30,886 bases of DNA from CAYXDO01 sp964463485 (GTDB lineage Bacteria > Myxococcota > Kuafuiibacteriia > Kuafuiibacteriales > Kuafuiibacteriaceae): the NCBI GenBank assembly GCA_964463485.1, contig CAYXDO010000140.1:1-30886 (forward strand), in the 5' to 3' direction. Within the stretch, counting starts at the first letter, position 1. The number at the start of each line of letters is the position of its first letter. The notes under the pieces were generated by a model. The model had not been told where the DNA came from. It saw only the letters and a program-made list of their open reading frames with translations, and did not search any database. A program made the position numbers and the translations under genes. Shown in pieces: positions 1-5,822 of the stretch.

Positions 1-30
1 TCTTAGGGTCCCGTTCGGGGAGTAAACCCC

Positions 31-61
31 TCGCCTTTAGGCGAAGCCTTTCAGGAGGCTT
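31..61. repeat. Left-end hairpins of the IS200-type element
   Basis: Two adjacent perfect stems are visible: TCGCC-TTTA-GGCGA (31-44), then AAGCCT (44-49) pairing with AGGCTT (56-61). The TTTA loop and the CTTTCAG string recur in the right-end structures. In the IS200/IS605 family such imperfect palindromes near the ends are the single-strand recognition structures for TnpA. Confidence 0.65.
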
Positions 62-78
62 GCGGTACTGTTGGGTCG

Positions 79-510
79 GTGACGCAATATCGGAAGGGAT
101 CGCACACGGTCCACAAGATCCATCTGCACTTCGTGTTCATTCCGAAGTACCGCAAGCCGGTCTTGAAAGGGCCAGTAGGGATTCGGGTTCGAGATCTGGT
201 GCGGCAAATCTGCGAGGCCAACGACGTCGTGATCCTCCAGGGTCACGTTCGGCCGGATCACGTGCATCTTCTGCTGAGCCTCCCGCCGAACCTGGCGCCG
301 AGTCGCGTGATGCAACTCGTAAAGGGTCGTACGTCGCACAAGCTGCTGCGCGAGTTTCGGCACATAAACCGCGAGTTCTGGGGGAGACACTTGTGGGCTC
401 GCGGATACTTCGTCGCGAGCACTGGGAATGTGTCCGACGAAGTAGTGGCTGAGTATATCGCGAACCAGGACGTCGAGCGAGGCGATGACGAGTTCAAAGT
501 AAGCGAGTAA
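79..510 (+). CDS. tnpA: IS200/IS605 family transposase (Y1, HUH type)
   Basis: A 143-aa Y1 transposase that cuts and rejoins single-stranded DNA at the element ends. The HUH metal-binding motif is H61-V62-H63 in the block HVRPDHVHLL. The presumed nucleophile is Tyr126 in the helix AEYIANQ, following the conserved GYFVASTGNV stretch. Length is normal for the family (about 130-155 aa) and the frame is uninterrupted, so the enzyme looks intact. The start is GTG at 79, placing MTQYRKGSHTVHKIHLH at the N-terminus as in relatives. No accessory tnpB is present. Translation is probably weak, as no good Shine-Dalgarno sequence precedes the GTG and a hairpin lies just upstream, which is common in IS200 elements. 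Confidence 0.93.
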   Translation: MTQYRKGSHTVHKIHLHFVFIPKYRKPVLKGPVGIRVRDLVRQICEANDVVILQGHVRPDHVHLLLSLPPNLAPSRVMQLVKGRTSHKLLREFRHINREFWGRHLWARGYFVASTGNVSDEVVAEYIANQDVERGDDEFKVSE

Positions 511-532
511 CGAGTTGCATCACGCGGCTCGC

Positions 533-925
533 TCAGTCGACTTTCAGTCGACGGAGCCAGAACCCACCGGCTTTAGCCGGTGGTGGGGGTCTCAGTTCAT
601 CCACGACCGTGTCCAACTCGTCGAAGCGCGCGGCCCAGAGCTGGCGGTAGCGCTCGATCCAGGCTGTCTCCTCCTCCAATCGACGAGGACCGAGTCTGCA
701 GGTCCGCACACGCCCGACCTTCTCGGTGGAGACGAGCCCCGCCTGCTCCAGGACCCCGACGTGCTTCTTCATGCCAGTCAGGGTCATGTTGAACACCTCG
801 GCGAGGTCCGAGATCGACGCGTCTGCACGCCCGAGCTGGTCCAGGACGCCACGCCGGGTCGCATCCGAGAGCGCGGCGAACGAGGCGTTGAGGCGGTCAC
901 TCGAATACTGAACCATACGGTTCAT
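533..925 (-). CDS. ArsR-family transcriptional regulator, C-terminus replaced by IS200 sequence
   Basis: A winged-helix ArsR-type regulator of the kind often paired with an SRPBCC/AHSA1 protein. The frame holds the family pattern FAALSDATRRGVLDQLG, a recognition helix region MTLTGMKKHVGVLEQAG and the C-terminal helix WIERYRQLWAARFDELD. Family similarity stops at about 'DELR' near 600. The remaining 20 or so residues (Pro-rich, then Trp and Arg-rich) and the stop are encoded by the right-end hairpins of the IS element. Relatives that I remember carry a short basic Lys/Arg tail here, so that tail has probably been lost. The start is the ATG at 925 (MNRMVQYS), with 928 and 916 as alternatives. 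The HTH core is intact, so DNA binding may survive. Confidence 0.8.
   Translation of the reverse strand: MNRMVQYSSDRLNASFAALSDATRRGVLDQLGRADASISDLAEVFNMTLTGMKKHVGVLEQAGLVSTEKVGRVRTCRLGPRRLEEETAWIERYRQLWAARFDELDTVVDELRPPPPAKAGGFWLRRLKVD
536..583. repeat. Right-end hairpins of the IS200-type element
   Basis: GTCGAC (536-541) and GTCGAC (547-552) form a stem with loop TTTCA. It is followed by an 8-bp perfect hairpin, CCACCGGC (564-571), loop TTTA, GCCGGTGG (576-583). The TTTA loop matches the left-end hairpin. On the minus strand these bases are read through by the truncated ArsR frame and supply its last residues and stop codon. Confidence 0.7.
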
Positions 926-1146
926 CATAACGAGATGCGTCGCTTGATGCAAGACGCCGGGCGGGCAGTCCCCCTCGACCTCGCTGCTCGTACGGAATGA
1001 GTTCTGGCCATTTTCAGCGACCTGCTAATCAAGGAACTCACGCCTCGGGCCTCGTGCATCGTCGTGGGGCTGGGCGCGGGCGAATCCGTGGGACTGGGCG
1101 GGAATCTCGTTCGCTGTTTTTCCCCTAAGTGGTCGCATCGCTGGCA

Positions 1147-1175
1147 TTGACTTTGCTTGGAGGCATGGTTAGAAA
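1147..1175 (+). promoter_or_regulatory. Candidate sigma-70 promoter of the PqqD-like gene
   Basis: TTGACT at 1147-1152 and TAGAAA at 1170-1175 are separated by 17 bases, a good match to the sigma-70 spacing and -35 consensus. Transcription would start about 7 bases after the -10 box, at or next to the GTG start codon at 1182. That would make the transcript leaderless, or nearly so, in line with the lack of a well-placed Shine-Dalgarno sequence before that GTG. The rest of 926-1181 holds nothing else I can support. Confidence 0.45.
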
Positions 1176-1181
1176 CGCTAC

Positions 1182-1802
1182 GTGGCAAAAAACGTCGACG
1201 ATCTACTGGTGGAACGCGTCGAGGGCGAAGTCCTCGTGATGAAGACAGCCTCCGAGGAGGCGCACGCGCTGAATATGGCCGCAGGCGCGGTGTTCGATCT
1301 GTGCGACGGTTCGACATCGGTTTCGAAAATGGCAGAGGAAGTTCAACGGCGAACTGGCCTTCCGCCCGACGAAGGCATTGTCGGTCTCGCGCTCTCCGAG
1401 CTCGCGGACGCCGGTCTGGTGACCGTGGCTCCGGCCGAGCTCGTTGAAAACGTATCTCGCCGCGCGCTCATTCGCCGGCTCGGATTGACGGCGACGGCGG
1501 CCGCGATGCTGCCGATCGTCGAGACGATCCTCGTGCCTTCGGCCCACGCCCAAGGCTCGCCGCCGCCGGGGTGTACGCCCACCTTCGTACCTTCCGAAAC
1601 GCCGTCGCTTACGCCGTCGTTTGAGCCCGGATTTACGCCGGGACTCAGGCCTGGGTTGACTCCCAGGCCTGGCGTAAAGCCTTCCACGAAACCCGCCGTC
1701 AAACAACCCGCGCAACCCGCGCTCGTCCCTGCCATCGTGCCCGTGCTCGTTCCTTCTTTGACGCCTGGGATCACGCCCTCGCTTACGCCTTCATCCTGCT
1801 AG
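1182..1802 (+). CDS. PqqD-like protein with RR export-type segment and PxxT tetrapeptide tail
   Basis: A 206-aa three-part protein. Residues 1-85 match the PqqD/RiPP-recognition-element fold: ERVEGEVLVMKTASEEAHALN, then a winged-helix-like part ending in LALSELADAGLV. Residues 92-123 look like an internal signal segment: S92-R93-R94, a hydrophobic run, and AHA at 121-123 before Gln124, suggesting Tat-like or Sec-like export and cleavage. Residues 127-206 are a low-complexity tail with 22 Pro, spaced exactly every four residues over 129-161, 163-171 and 179-203. Many are preceded by Thr and followed by Ser or Gly, and the tail is bracketed by Cys131 and the C-terminal Cys206. PqqD-family proteins chaperone or present peptides to modifying enzymes; here domain and putative substrate are fused. 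The next gene starts 3 nt after the stop. That the tail is the modified substrate is inference; it could instead be a wall-spanning or surface linker. Confidence 0.85.
   Translation: MAKNVDDLLVERVEGEVLVMKTASEEAHALNMAAGAVFDLCDGSTSVSKMAEEVQRRTGLPPDEGIVGLALSELADAGLVTVAPAELVENVSRRALIRRLGLTATAAAMLPIVETILVPSAHAQGSPPPGCTPTFVPSETPSLTPSFEPGFTPGLRPGLTPRPGVKPSTKPAVKQPAQPALVPAIVPVLVPSLTPGITPSLTPSSC
1566..1799 (+). repeat. Coding tetrapeptide repeat (Pro-x-x-Thr/Val type)
   Basis: In-frame, roughly 12-base periodicity inside the PqqD-like gene. Units read PSET, PSLT, PSFE, PGFT, PGLR, PGLT, then a degenerate Lys-rich middle (PSTK, PAVK), then PALV, PAIV, PVLV, PSLT, PGIT, PSLT and the end PSSC. The proline position is fixed while the bases drift, so selection appears to act on the peptide period rather than on the DNA repeat. 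Confidence 0.85.
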
Positions 1803-1805
1803 CTC

Positions 1806-2369
1806 GTGAATCCAGAGCTCCGAAGCAACCTCTACCTGCCCGTCCGTGCGCTGCTCGCTCCGAATGTCGCGGGACTCGTTTATCGATCGTTGTTGCTGAA
1901 ACATTGGCGGGGCGATCACAAAGGCGACGATGGCCAGGTGCCGTCCTCCGCCGCGTTCTTCGAAGACTCCATCACCGACGCGCTCCTGTATGAGTTGCTC
2001 CCGAAGGTCGAAGAGCTCTCCGGTTGCAAGCTCATTCCGACGTATACCTACGCAAGGCTCTACTTCTACGGAAACACGCTCGAGGCCCATCGCGACCGCG
2101 AGGCCTGTGAGATCAGCGCATCGATCAACCTTGGATGCTCCGGGGGCGATCCGTCGATTTGGTTCGAGCCCAACAACCGGGTGGAGATGAATCCGGGTGA
2201 CGGTGCCATTTATTTGGGACGCGAGGCCGAACATTGGCGCCCCGAGTTTCAGGGCGAAATCATGGGGCAAGTCTTCGCTCACTTCGTGATCGCAGACGGT
2301 CAATTCGCGAGCTTCGCCTATGACAAGAAGAGGTACCTGTTCCCTCCGCTGGTCTGGGACGGGATCTGA
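1806..2369 (+). CDS. Fe(II)/2-oxoglutarate-dependent oxygenase (prolyl-hydroxylase-like)
   Basis: A 187-aa protein with a double-stranded beta-helix oxygenase signature: H95-R-D97 in LEAHRDREACEISASI and a distal His143 in GREAEHWRPEF, the expected iron facial triad. The 2OG-anchoring basic residue is not obvious, so co-substrate use is by family. The size and the sequence around HxD resemble small hydroxylases acting on peptide side chains. The start is GTG at 1806, three bases after the stop of the PqqD-like gene, suggesting translational coupling. A hydroxylase coupled to a protein with a proline-paced tail makes that tail the natural candidate substrate. The last 37 codons lie in a 253-bp direct repeat whose other copy is at 4138-4390. 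Confidence 0.8.
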   Translation: MNPELRSNLYLPVRALLAPNVAGLVYRSLLLKHWRGDHKGDDGQVPSSAAFFEDSITDALLYELLPKVEELSGCKLIPTYTYARLYFYGNTLEAHRDREACEISASINLGCSGGDPSIWFEPNNRVEMNPGDGAIYLGREAEHWRPEFQGEIMGQVFAHFVIADGQFASFAYDKKRYLFPPLVWDGI

Positions 2370-2512
2370 AGAGCTCGGTTCAGCCCATTCTTCTCGGCAG
2401 AACCTCGAGGAGAACGCGGTTCAGCTCGGCGACGGCCCACTCGTTTTGCGGCTCGAGCTCTCGGTACTTCTTGAGCGCCGCCAAGGCCCGATCACGTTGA
2501 CCGAGCGCGAGG
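2260..2512. repeat. Direct repeat copy 1 (duplicated oxygenase/methyltransferase junction)
   Basis: This 253-bp block aligns without gaps to 4138-4390 (offset 1878). By hand I count about 22 mismatches, roughly 91% identity. It contains the 3' end of the 2OG oxygenase gene (stop at 2367-2369) and, convergent to it, the 3' end of a methyltransferase-TPR gene. Similarity ends abruptly on both sides. Confidence 0.93.
2380..2512 (-). pseudogene. 3' fragment of a methyltransferase-TPR gene (relic)
   Basis: Reading the minus strand gives the same C-terminus as the intact gene at 4258-5793 (LGQRDRALAALKKYRELEP and on to the stop), ending at 2380. It is cut off at 2512, where the block shared with 4390 ends. 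The frame and stop are retained with mostly silent or conservative changes, but there is no start or upstream domain. It is a remnant of a duplicated or replaced gene, not a functional unit. Confidence 0.85.
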
Positions 2513-2549
2513 CTGGCACCGAAGACCGTCGGTCTGCGGCACAGCAACA

Positions 2550-3566
2550 TCACTCGATCGGCAGGAAGTCACCCGTCATCTGGAAGCCGACGCCCAACAG
2601 CGGCAGGGCCTGGCTGGTGTCCTTCCCGGTGCGGAAGCGGTGCTTGAGGTACCACTGCACCAAGAGAAACACAGTGGGCGTGTTGAGCTTCGCGCCGTCT
2701 TCCGACTTGAACGTGAAGGCGACGAAGGGCCCCACCCGGTGAATCGAGTTGTCGGCTGACCGTTCCGGGTCGAGCGGGTCGAAGTGTTTGCTCGGATCGT
2801 AGAGGGGCGCCGTGAGGGTGTAGCGGGCTCCGGCCAGCAACGTATTCTCCAGGCCCTGGTAGAGCACGTCGAGATCGTTGGTAAAGGTCCACCCATTGTT
2901 AGGCGCTCCGATGTCGTAAGTCTGGTCGTAGTAGATGCGCTCGGCCGGTTTGAGCTCGAGGCTTCCGTAGATCATCCTCGCCTGGCTTCGCATCACCAGG
3001 GCCGACACCTTCGCCTGCAGGCTGGTCCCCAAGGTGACCTCATAACCATTCGTGGCCCGGGGATTGGAAGTGTTCGCCTTGATCGCGTTGTCTGAGTAGT
3101 CGGACTGTGCGCCAGCGAACCCCTGTGCGAGATCGCTGGTGCCGAAGTATTGGACGAAGTGCACCATCGCCGAGAGGGTGAGGATTGTGAGGGGGTTGAC
3201 CTCTAGGTAGGGCCCGATGCGCGCCCAGGCTGGGCTCACCATCGGGGCCAGACCGAGGCCCAAGAAGTTGTCCCGCAGAACCTTCGAGTCGGACTCGTAG
3301 AGGCGATAGCGGTAGACGAAGCGTCCGTCGTAAATCAGCCCCAGGGGGTTGTATCGGAGCACGAAGGTATTCTTGTGGATGATGCGGTGCTGCGGCGGGC
3401 CTTGATCAACCAGCATCTGGGCAGAGCCGACGGACGACAGGAGCACGGAAGCGAGCACTCCCGCGCGCAGCGCCCTGCACACGCGAGTAGCGATGCATTC
3501 GATCTCAGCTCGAATTTCCCGTGCGGGCCCGCAAACGACACGGGAATTCCAAACGACAGAACTCAT
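2550..3566 (-). CDS. Secreted or outer-membrane beta-barrel-like protein, function unknown
   Basis: A 338-aa protein with a late signal peptide: a long n-region, hydrophobic AGVLASVLLSSVGSA at about 35-49, then Gln50. The mature part is rich in alternating aromatic/hydrophobic segments (HKNTFVLRYNPLGLIYDGRF, RYRLYES, YLEVNPLTILTL, VFLLVQWYLKHRF) and ends in a short strand-like tail, typical of a monomeric outer-membrane barrel. I do not recognise a named family. The start is the ATG at 3566, preceded 7 bases upstream by AGGAG; longer in-frame starts upstream lack a ribosome site. The gene lies exactly between the two copies of a 253-bp repeat and runs against the oxygenase gene, so it looks inserted into, or left over from, a rearranged cluster. 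A role in the cluster is not demonstrated. Confidence 0.72.
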   Translation of the reverse strand: MSSVVWNSRVVCGPAREIRAEIECIATRVCRALRAGVLASVLLSSVGSAQMLVDQGPPQHRIIHKNTFVLRYNPLGLIYDGRFVYRYRLYESDSKVLRDNFLGLGLAPMVSPAWARIGPYLEVNPLTILTLSAMVHFVQYFGTSDLAQGFAGAQSDYSDNAIKANTSNPRATNGYEVTLGTSLQAKVSALVMRSQARMIYGSLELKPAERIYYDQTYDIGAPNNGWTFTNDLDVLYQGLENTLLAGARYTLTAPLYDPSKHFDPLDPERSADNSIHRVGPFVAFTFKSEDGAKLNTPTVFLLVQWYLKHRFRTGKDTSQALPLLGVGFQMTGDFLPIE

Positions 3567-4137
3567 ACACTCACTCCTAACTCGAACAGTACTCATGGCA
3601 GACACTCGCGACCAATTTCGGCCGCCGAGATCAAGCCGTCGCCACCGTCGACCATGACGCATGACGCCTGTTCATACTCGGGCAGGCGGCGAGATTCGGG
3701 TCCGGCCCGAAGGAGTGACAACACAATCGCACCGTAGCTCTGGAAACCGTCGGGGATCGCGATGGCGCAACCTTCTGAACCGCAGGCGCAGCTGCGATCG
3801 CAGAGAGTTTGGACGAGTCGCGCCGTTCCAACTGATCAGGCGACCTTGGCCGTCGATGGCCCACACCAGACGCGATGAGCTCCCCCACAAGCCGCGAACC
3901 CAGAAACACCCTCGACCTTCTCTTCTCACAGGATGTACCGTCGAAATGCAGGGCCAACGTGCCGTCACCGGGGACAGCAGTGAGATGAGTAGCCTCATCA
4001 GGATCTTCATAGCACAGCGGAATGCAAATTCGAAGCCGCCGCCACCCGGCACCGCCTGACCGATTCTGCCCAGGAATCGTGCAAATTTCTGCACAACGTG
4101 CGCAGTTACCGGCTTCACGGTCGGTCCGGTGCAGCAG
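3567..4137. other. Non-coding stretch, no gene supported
   Basis: About 570 bases between the outer-membrane-type gene and the oxygenase relic. Reading frames over 100 codons exist on both strands but show no recognisable family, no ribosome site and Arg/Pro-rich shadow composition. A small perfect stem GATGAG-TAGC-CTCATC lies at 3984-3999. It is probably leader/promoter sequence for the minus-strand gene plus decayed DNA. Confidence 0.5.
3574..3578 (-). promoter_or_regulatory. Shine-Dalgarno fixing the start at 3566
   Basis: On the minus strand, AGGAG lies 7 bases before the ATG at 3566. The two longer in-frame starts (near 3596 and 3662) have no comparable site. Confidence 0.6.
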
Positions 4138-4247
4138 TCATGGGGCAAGTCTTTGCTCATTTCGTAATCGCAGACGGTCCATTCGCGAGCTTCGCCCATG
4201 ACAAGAAGAGGTACCTATTTCCTCCGCTCGTCTGGGACGGGATCTGA
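4138..4247 (+). pseudogene. 3' fragment of a 2OG oxygenase gene (relic)
   Basis: This encodes the last 35 or so residues of the oxygenase at 1806-2369 (MGQVFAHFVIADG through KKRYLFPPLVWDGI) with few changes and the same stop. The HxD part of the gene is missing, since similarity begins sharply at 4138. Together with the methyltransferase relic at 2380-2512 it shows that two paralogous oxygenase/methyltransferase pairs once existed, or that the junction was duplicated. Confidence 0.85.
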
Positions 4248-4390
4248 GGCGCTCTACTCAGCCTTTCTTTCTCAGCAGGACCTCGAGGCGAACGCGGTTG
4301 AGCTCGGCGACGGCCCACTCATTTTGCGGCTCGAGCTCTCGGTACTTCTTGAGCGCCGCCAAGGCCCGATCACGTTGACCGAGCGCGAGG
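4138..4390. repeat. Direct repeat copy 2 (duplicated oxygenase/methyltransferase junction)
   Basis: Gapless partner of 2260-2512. It joins a 3' relic of an oxygenase gene (plus strand, stop 4245-4247) to the 3' end of the intact methyltransferase-TPR gene (minus strand, stop 4258-4260). Upstream of 4138 and beyond 4390 the two copies are unrelated. Confidence 0.93.
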
Positions 4391-5793
4391 TGGCTGCGAG
4401 CGACCAGGCCCAACACCCAGGGGGTGTCTTCGCGCTTCGCAAAACACTGGTCTGCGATGGCGACACAAAGATCGAAGGCGCCGATCGCAAAGGAGATCCT
4501 CAACAGAAACGCGGGAGCAACCGTGTTCGTTCGGTCCAGATTCCTCGCCACTCTCTCGAGGGTGACTGCGAGAGCTGGCCAGAGAAAGGGCTCCACGGTC
4601 AGGCGCTCCATGGTCAGGCGCTCTAACCCTTCCGCGCAGCGCTCGAAGGCATACGGGTCGTAGCTGAGGGTCCGGAGTCCCGCCAGGCAAACAGGGATCC
4701 AGTCCGGGTCCTTTGGGTCGAGCCAGGGCGGTAACATTCGTTCGAGACTCAGGAGGGCATCAAAAGGATCCTTCCGCCGAAGCGACTCGGCGAAGACATA
4801 GCCCGTCCGTTCGAGCGGGGGACTGCCGGGGACCATCACACTCAACGAAGCGAAGAGGTCCTTGGCGCTCGGATCGCCGCAGAAGGTCTGCCCGCCGCAC
4901 GTGGCGAGGTAACGATGTACCGCGTCGAAGTTGACCCCAAACGAGATCGAACCGTGGATCGAGTGTTCGATCAGGTTGACGCCCTCGTTGGCCGCCAGGT
5001 CGAAATGGCCCTTATCGAGGATCATGAGCGCCATACCGCCCTTCGCCCAGCTCCGAAGCCTGCGGGTCACTTCGAGCGCCCCGATCGGGATGAGAAAGAC
5101 GGCGGATGAGTACACCTTCTGGTAGTGCTCCAGGATTTCGTTCCACGCCGGCTCATCGTAGTATCCTCGAGCTTGGATCGGTCTGATCACCTCGTGGACC
5201 TCGAGGTCCGAAAATTGATCCGAGGTCGTTCCAACTTTGTTCGTCACGTGGACTCGGACTTCGAACAACTCACCGGCCTCGGCTCGAAAGGCGTCCTGCC
5301 GTAAGGTATCGAACACATAGTTGGCGATGACGAAGACGGGGTTCACGAGCTGGCGGTCTGGCGGCGGGGTGGAGTCTGGACGAAAGATCTCGAACTGAAG
5401 AATGCCTCGGTCGACCCAAGGTCTCAGGAACGCGTTCGTGGTCCAAGCTTCACGCATCGTGGGAGAAAAGTCGCTCATCATGTACTGGATCTTCAGGTCT
5501 CGAAGAGCCGAGAAGGCCGACATCTTTCGTGTGAGCTCGGTGAGAAATCGATGCGTGAAACAAGCCGGGCCGGCTCCGAGCTCGAGGAACCAAACGGGCT
5601 CCCGCAGGTCGATTCGTGAGTCGAGCAGGAACGCGAGCGCGACCTCCGCGTAAGCCTCAGAGACAAAGGAGCTGCTCGTGGCGTGGAGGGGCGTTTCGTT
5701 CCACGCACTCATGCCTTCTCGATGGTAGAACGCCTCCTGAAGCTCGAAGAGCCTGCTCTCGGAAAGACGAGTCGGTTCGGCGGGAGTGTTCAT
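4258..5793 (-). CDS. SAM-dependent methyltransferase with C-terminal TPR-like region
   Basis: A 511-aa protein. The Rossmann methyltransferase part shows motif I FLELGAGPA (69-77), an acidic post-I region (MMSDFSP, about 105-111) and a motif IV-like block VFVIANYVFDTLRQDAF (153-169), which recalls the MidA/NDUFAF7 class of protein-arginine methyltransferases. The last third is helical, ending in TPR-like SHLALGQRDRALAALKKYRELEP. The start is the ATG at 5793 with GAGG six bases upstream; a longer frame upstream overlaps the next gene and is rejected. It is the last gene of a minus-strand run with the fucosyltransferase-like gene (29-nt gap) and the HprK-GT gene. The substrate is unknown; a protein or peptide target is plausible from the TPRs. 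Its 3' end is in the 253-bp repeat. Confidence 0.78.
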   Translation of the reverse strand: MNTPAEPTRLSESRLFELQEAFYHREGMSAWNETPLHATSSSFVSEAYAEVALAFLLDSRIDLREPVWFLELGAGPACFTHRFLTELTRKMSAFSALRDLKIQYMMSDFSPTMREAWTTNAFLRPWVDRGILQFEIFRPDSTPPPDRQLVNPVFVIANYVFDTLRQDAFRAEAGELFEVRVHVTNKVGTTSDQFSDLEVHEVIRPIQARGYYDEPAWNEILEHYQKVYSSAVFLIPIGALEVTRRLRSWAKGGMALMILDKGHFDLAANEGVNLIEHSIHGSISFGVNFDAVHRYLATCGGQTFCGDPSAKDLFASLSVMVPGSPPLERTGYVFAESLRRKDPFDALLSLERMLPPWLDPKDPDWIPVCLAGLRTLSYDPYAFERCAEGLERLTMERLTVEPFLWPALAVTLERVARNLDRTNTVAPAFLLRISFAIGAFDLCVAIADQCFAKREDTPWVLGLVARSHLALGQRDRALAALKKYRELEPQNEWAVAELNRVRLEVLLRKKG

Positions 5794-5822
5794 GAAGCGC
5801 CTCGGAGAAAAGGGACCGCAAA

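Larger units (their letters stand above)
1..594 (+). mobile_element. IS200/IS605-type insertion sequence (tnpA only)
   Basis: A single-transposase element of the IS200 group: one Y1 transposase gene (79-510) between subterminal hairpins (31-61 on the left, 536-583 on the right), with no terminal inverted repeats and no tnpB. The right end is placed near 594, just after the TTTA-loop hairpin, because the ArsR reading frame on the other side loses family similarity there. The left end is uncertain; short stems at 10-19 and 17-30 may also belong to it, and it could extend beyond the window. The element sits in the 3' end of the minus-strand ArsR gene. Insertion without target duplication is the known behaviour of this family. 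Confidence 0.8.

Noticed and set aside
1..594. TnpB or another accessory gene in the insertion element
   Set aside because: The only intact gene between the hairpin ends is the 143-aa transposase; the other frames are its shadows.
1566..1799. CRISPR-like or minisatellite array
   Set aside because: The units are 12 bases, in frame and varied at the DNA level; there are no spacers. It is a coding tetrapeptide repeat.
3631..4199. Open frames of 108-175 codons on both strands between the outer-membrane-type gene and the methyltransferase
   Set aside because: No family pattern or ribosome site, and part of them runs through the oxygenase relic in the wrong frame.
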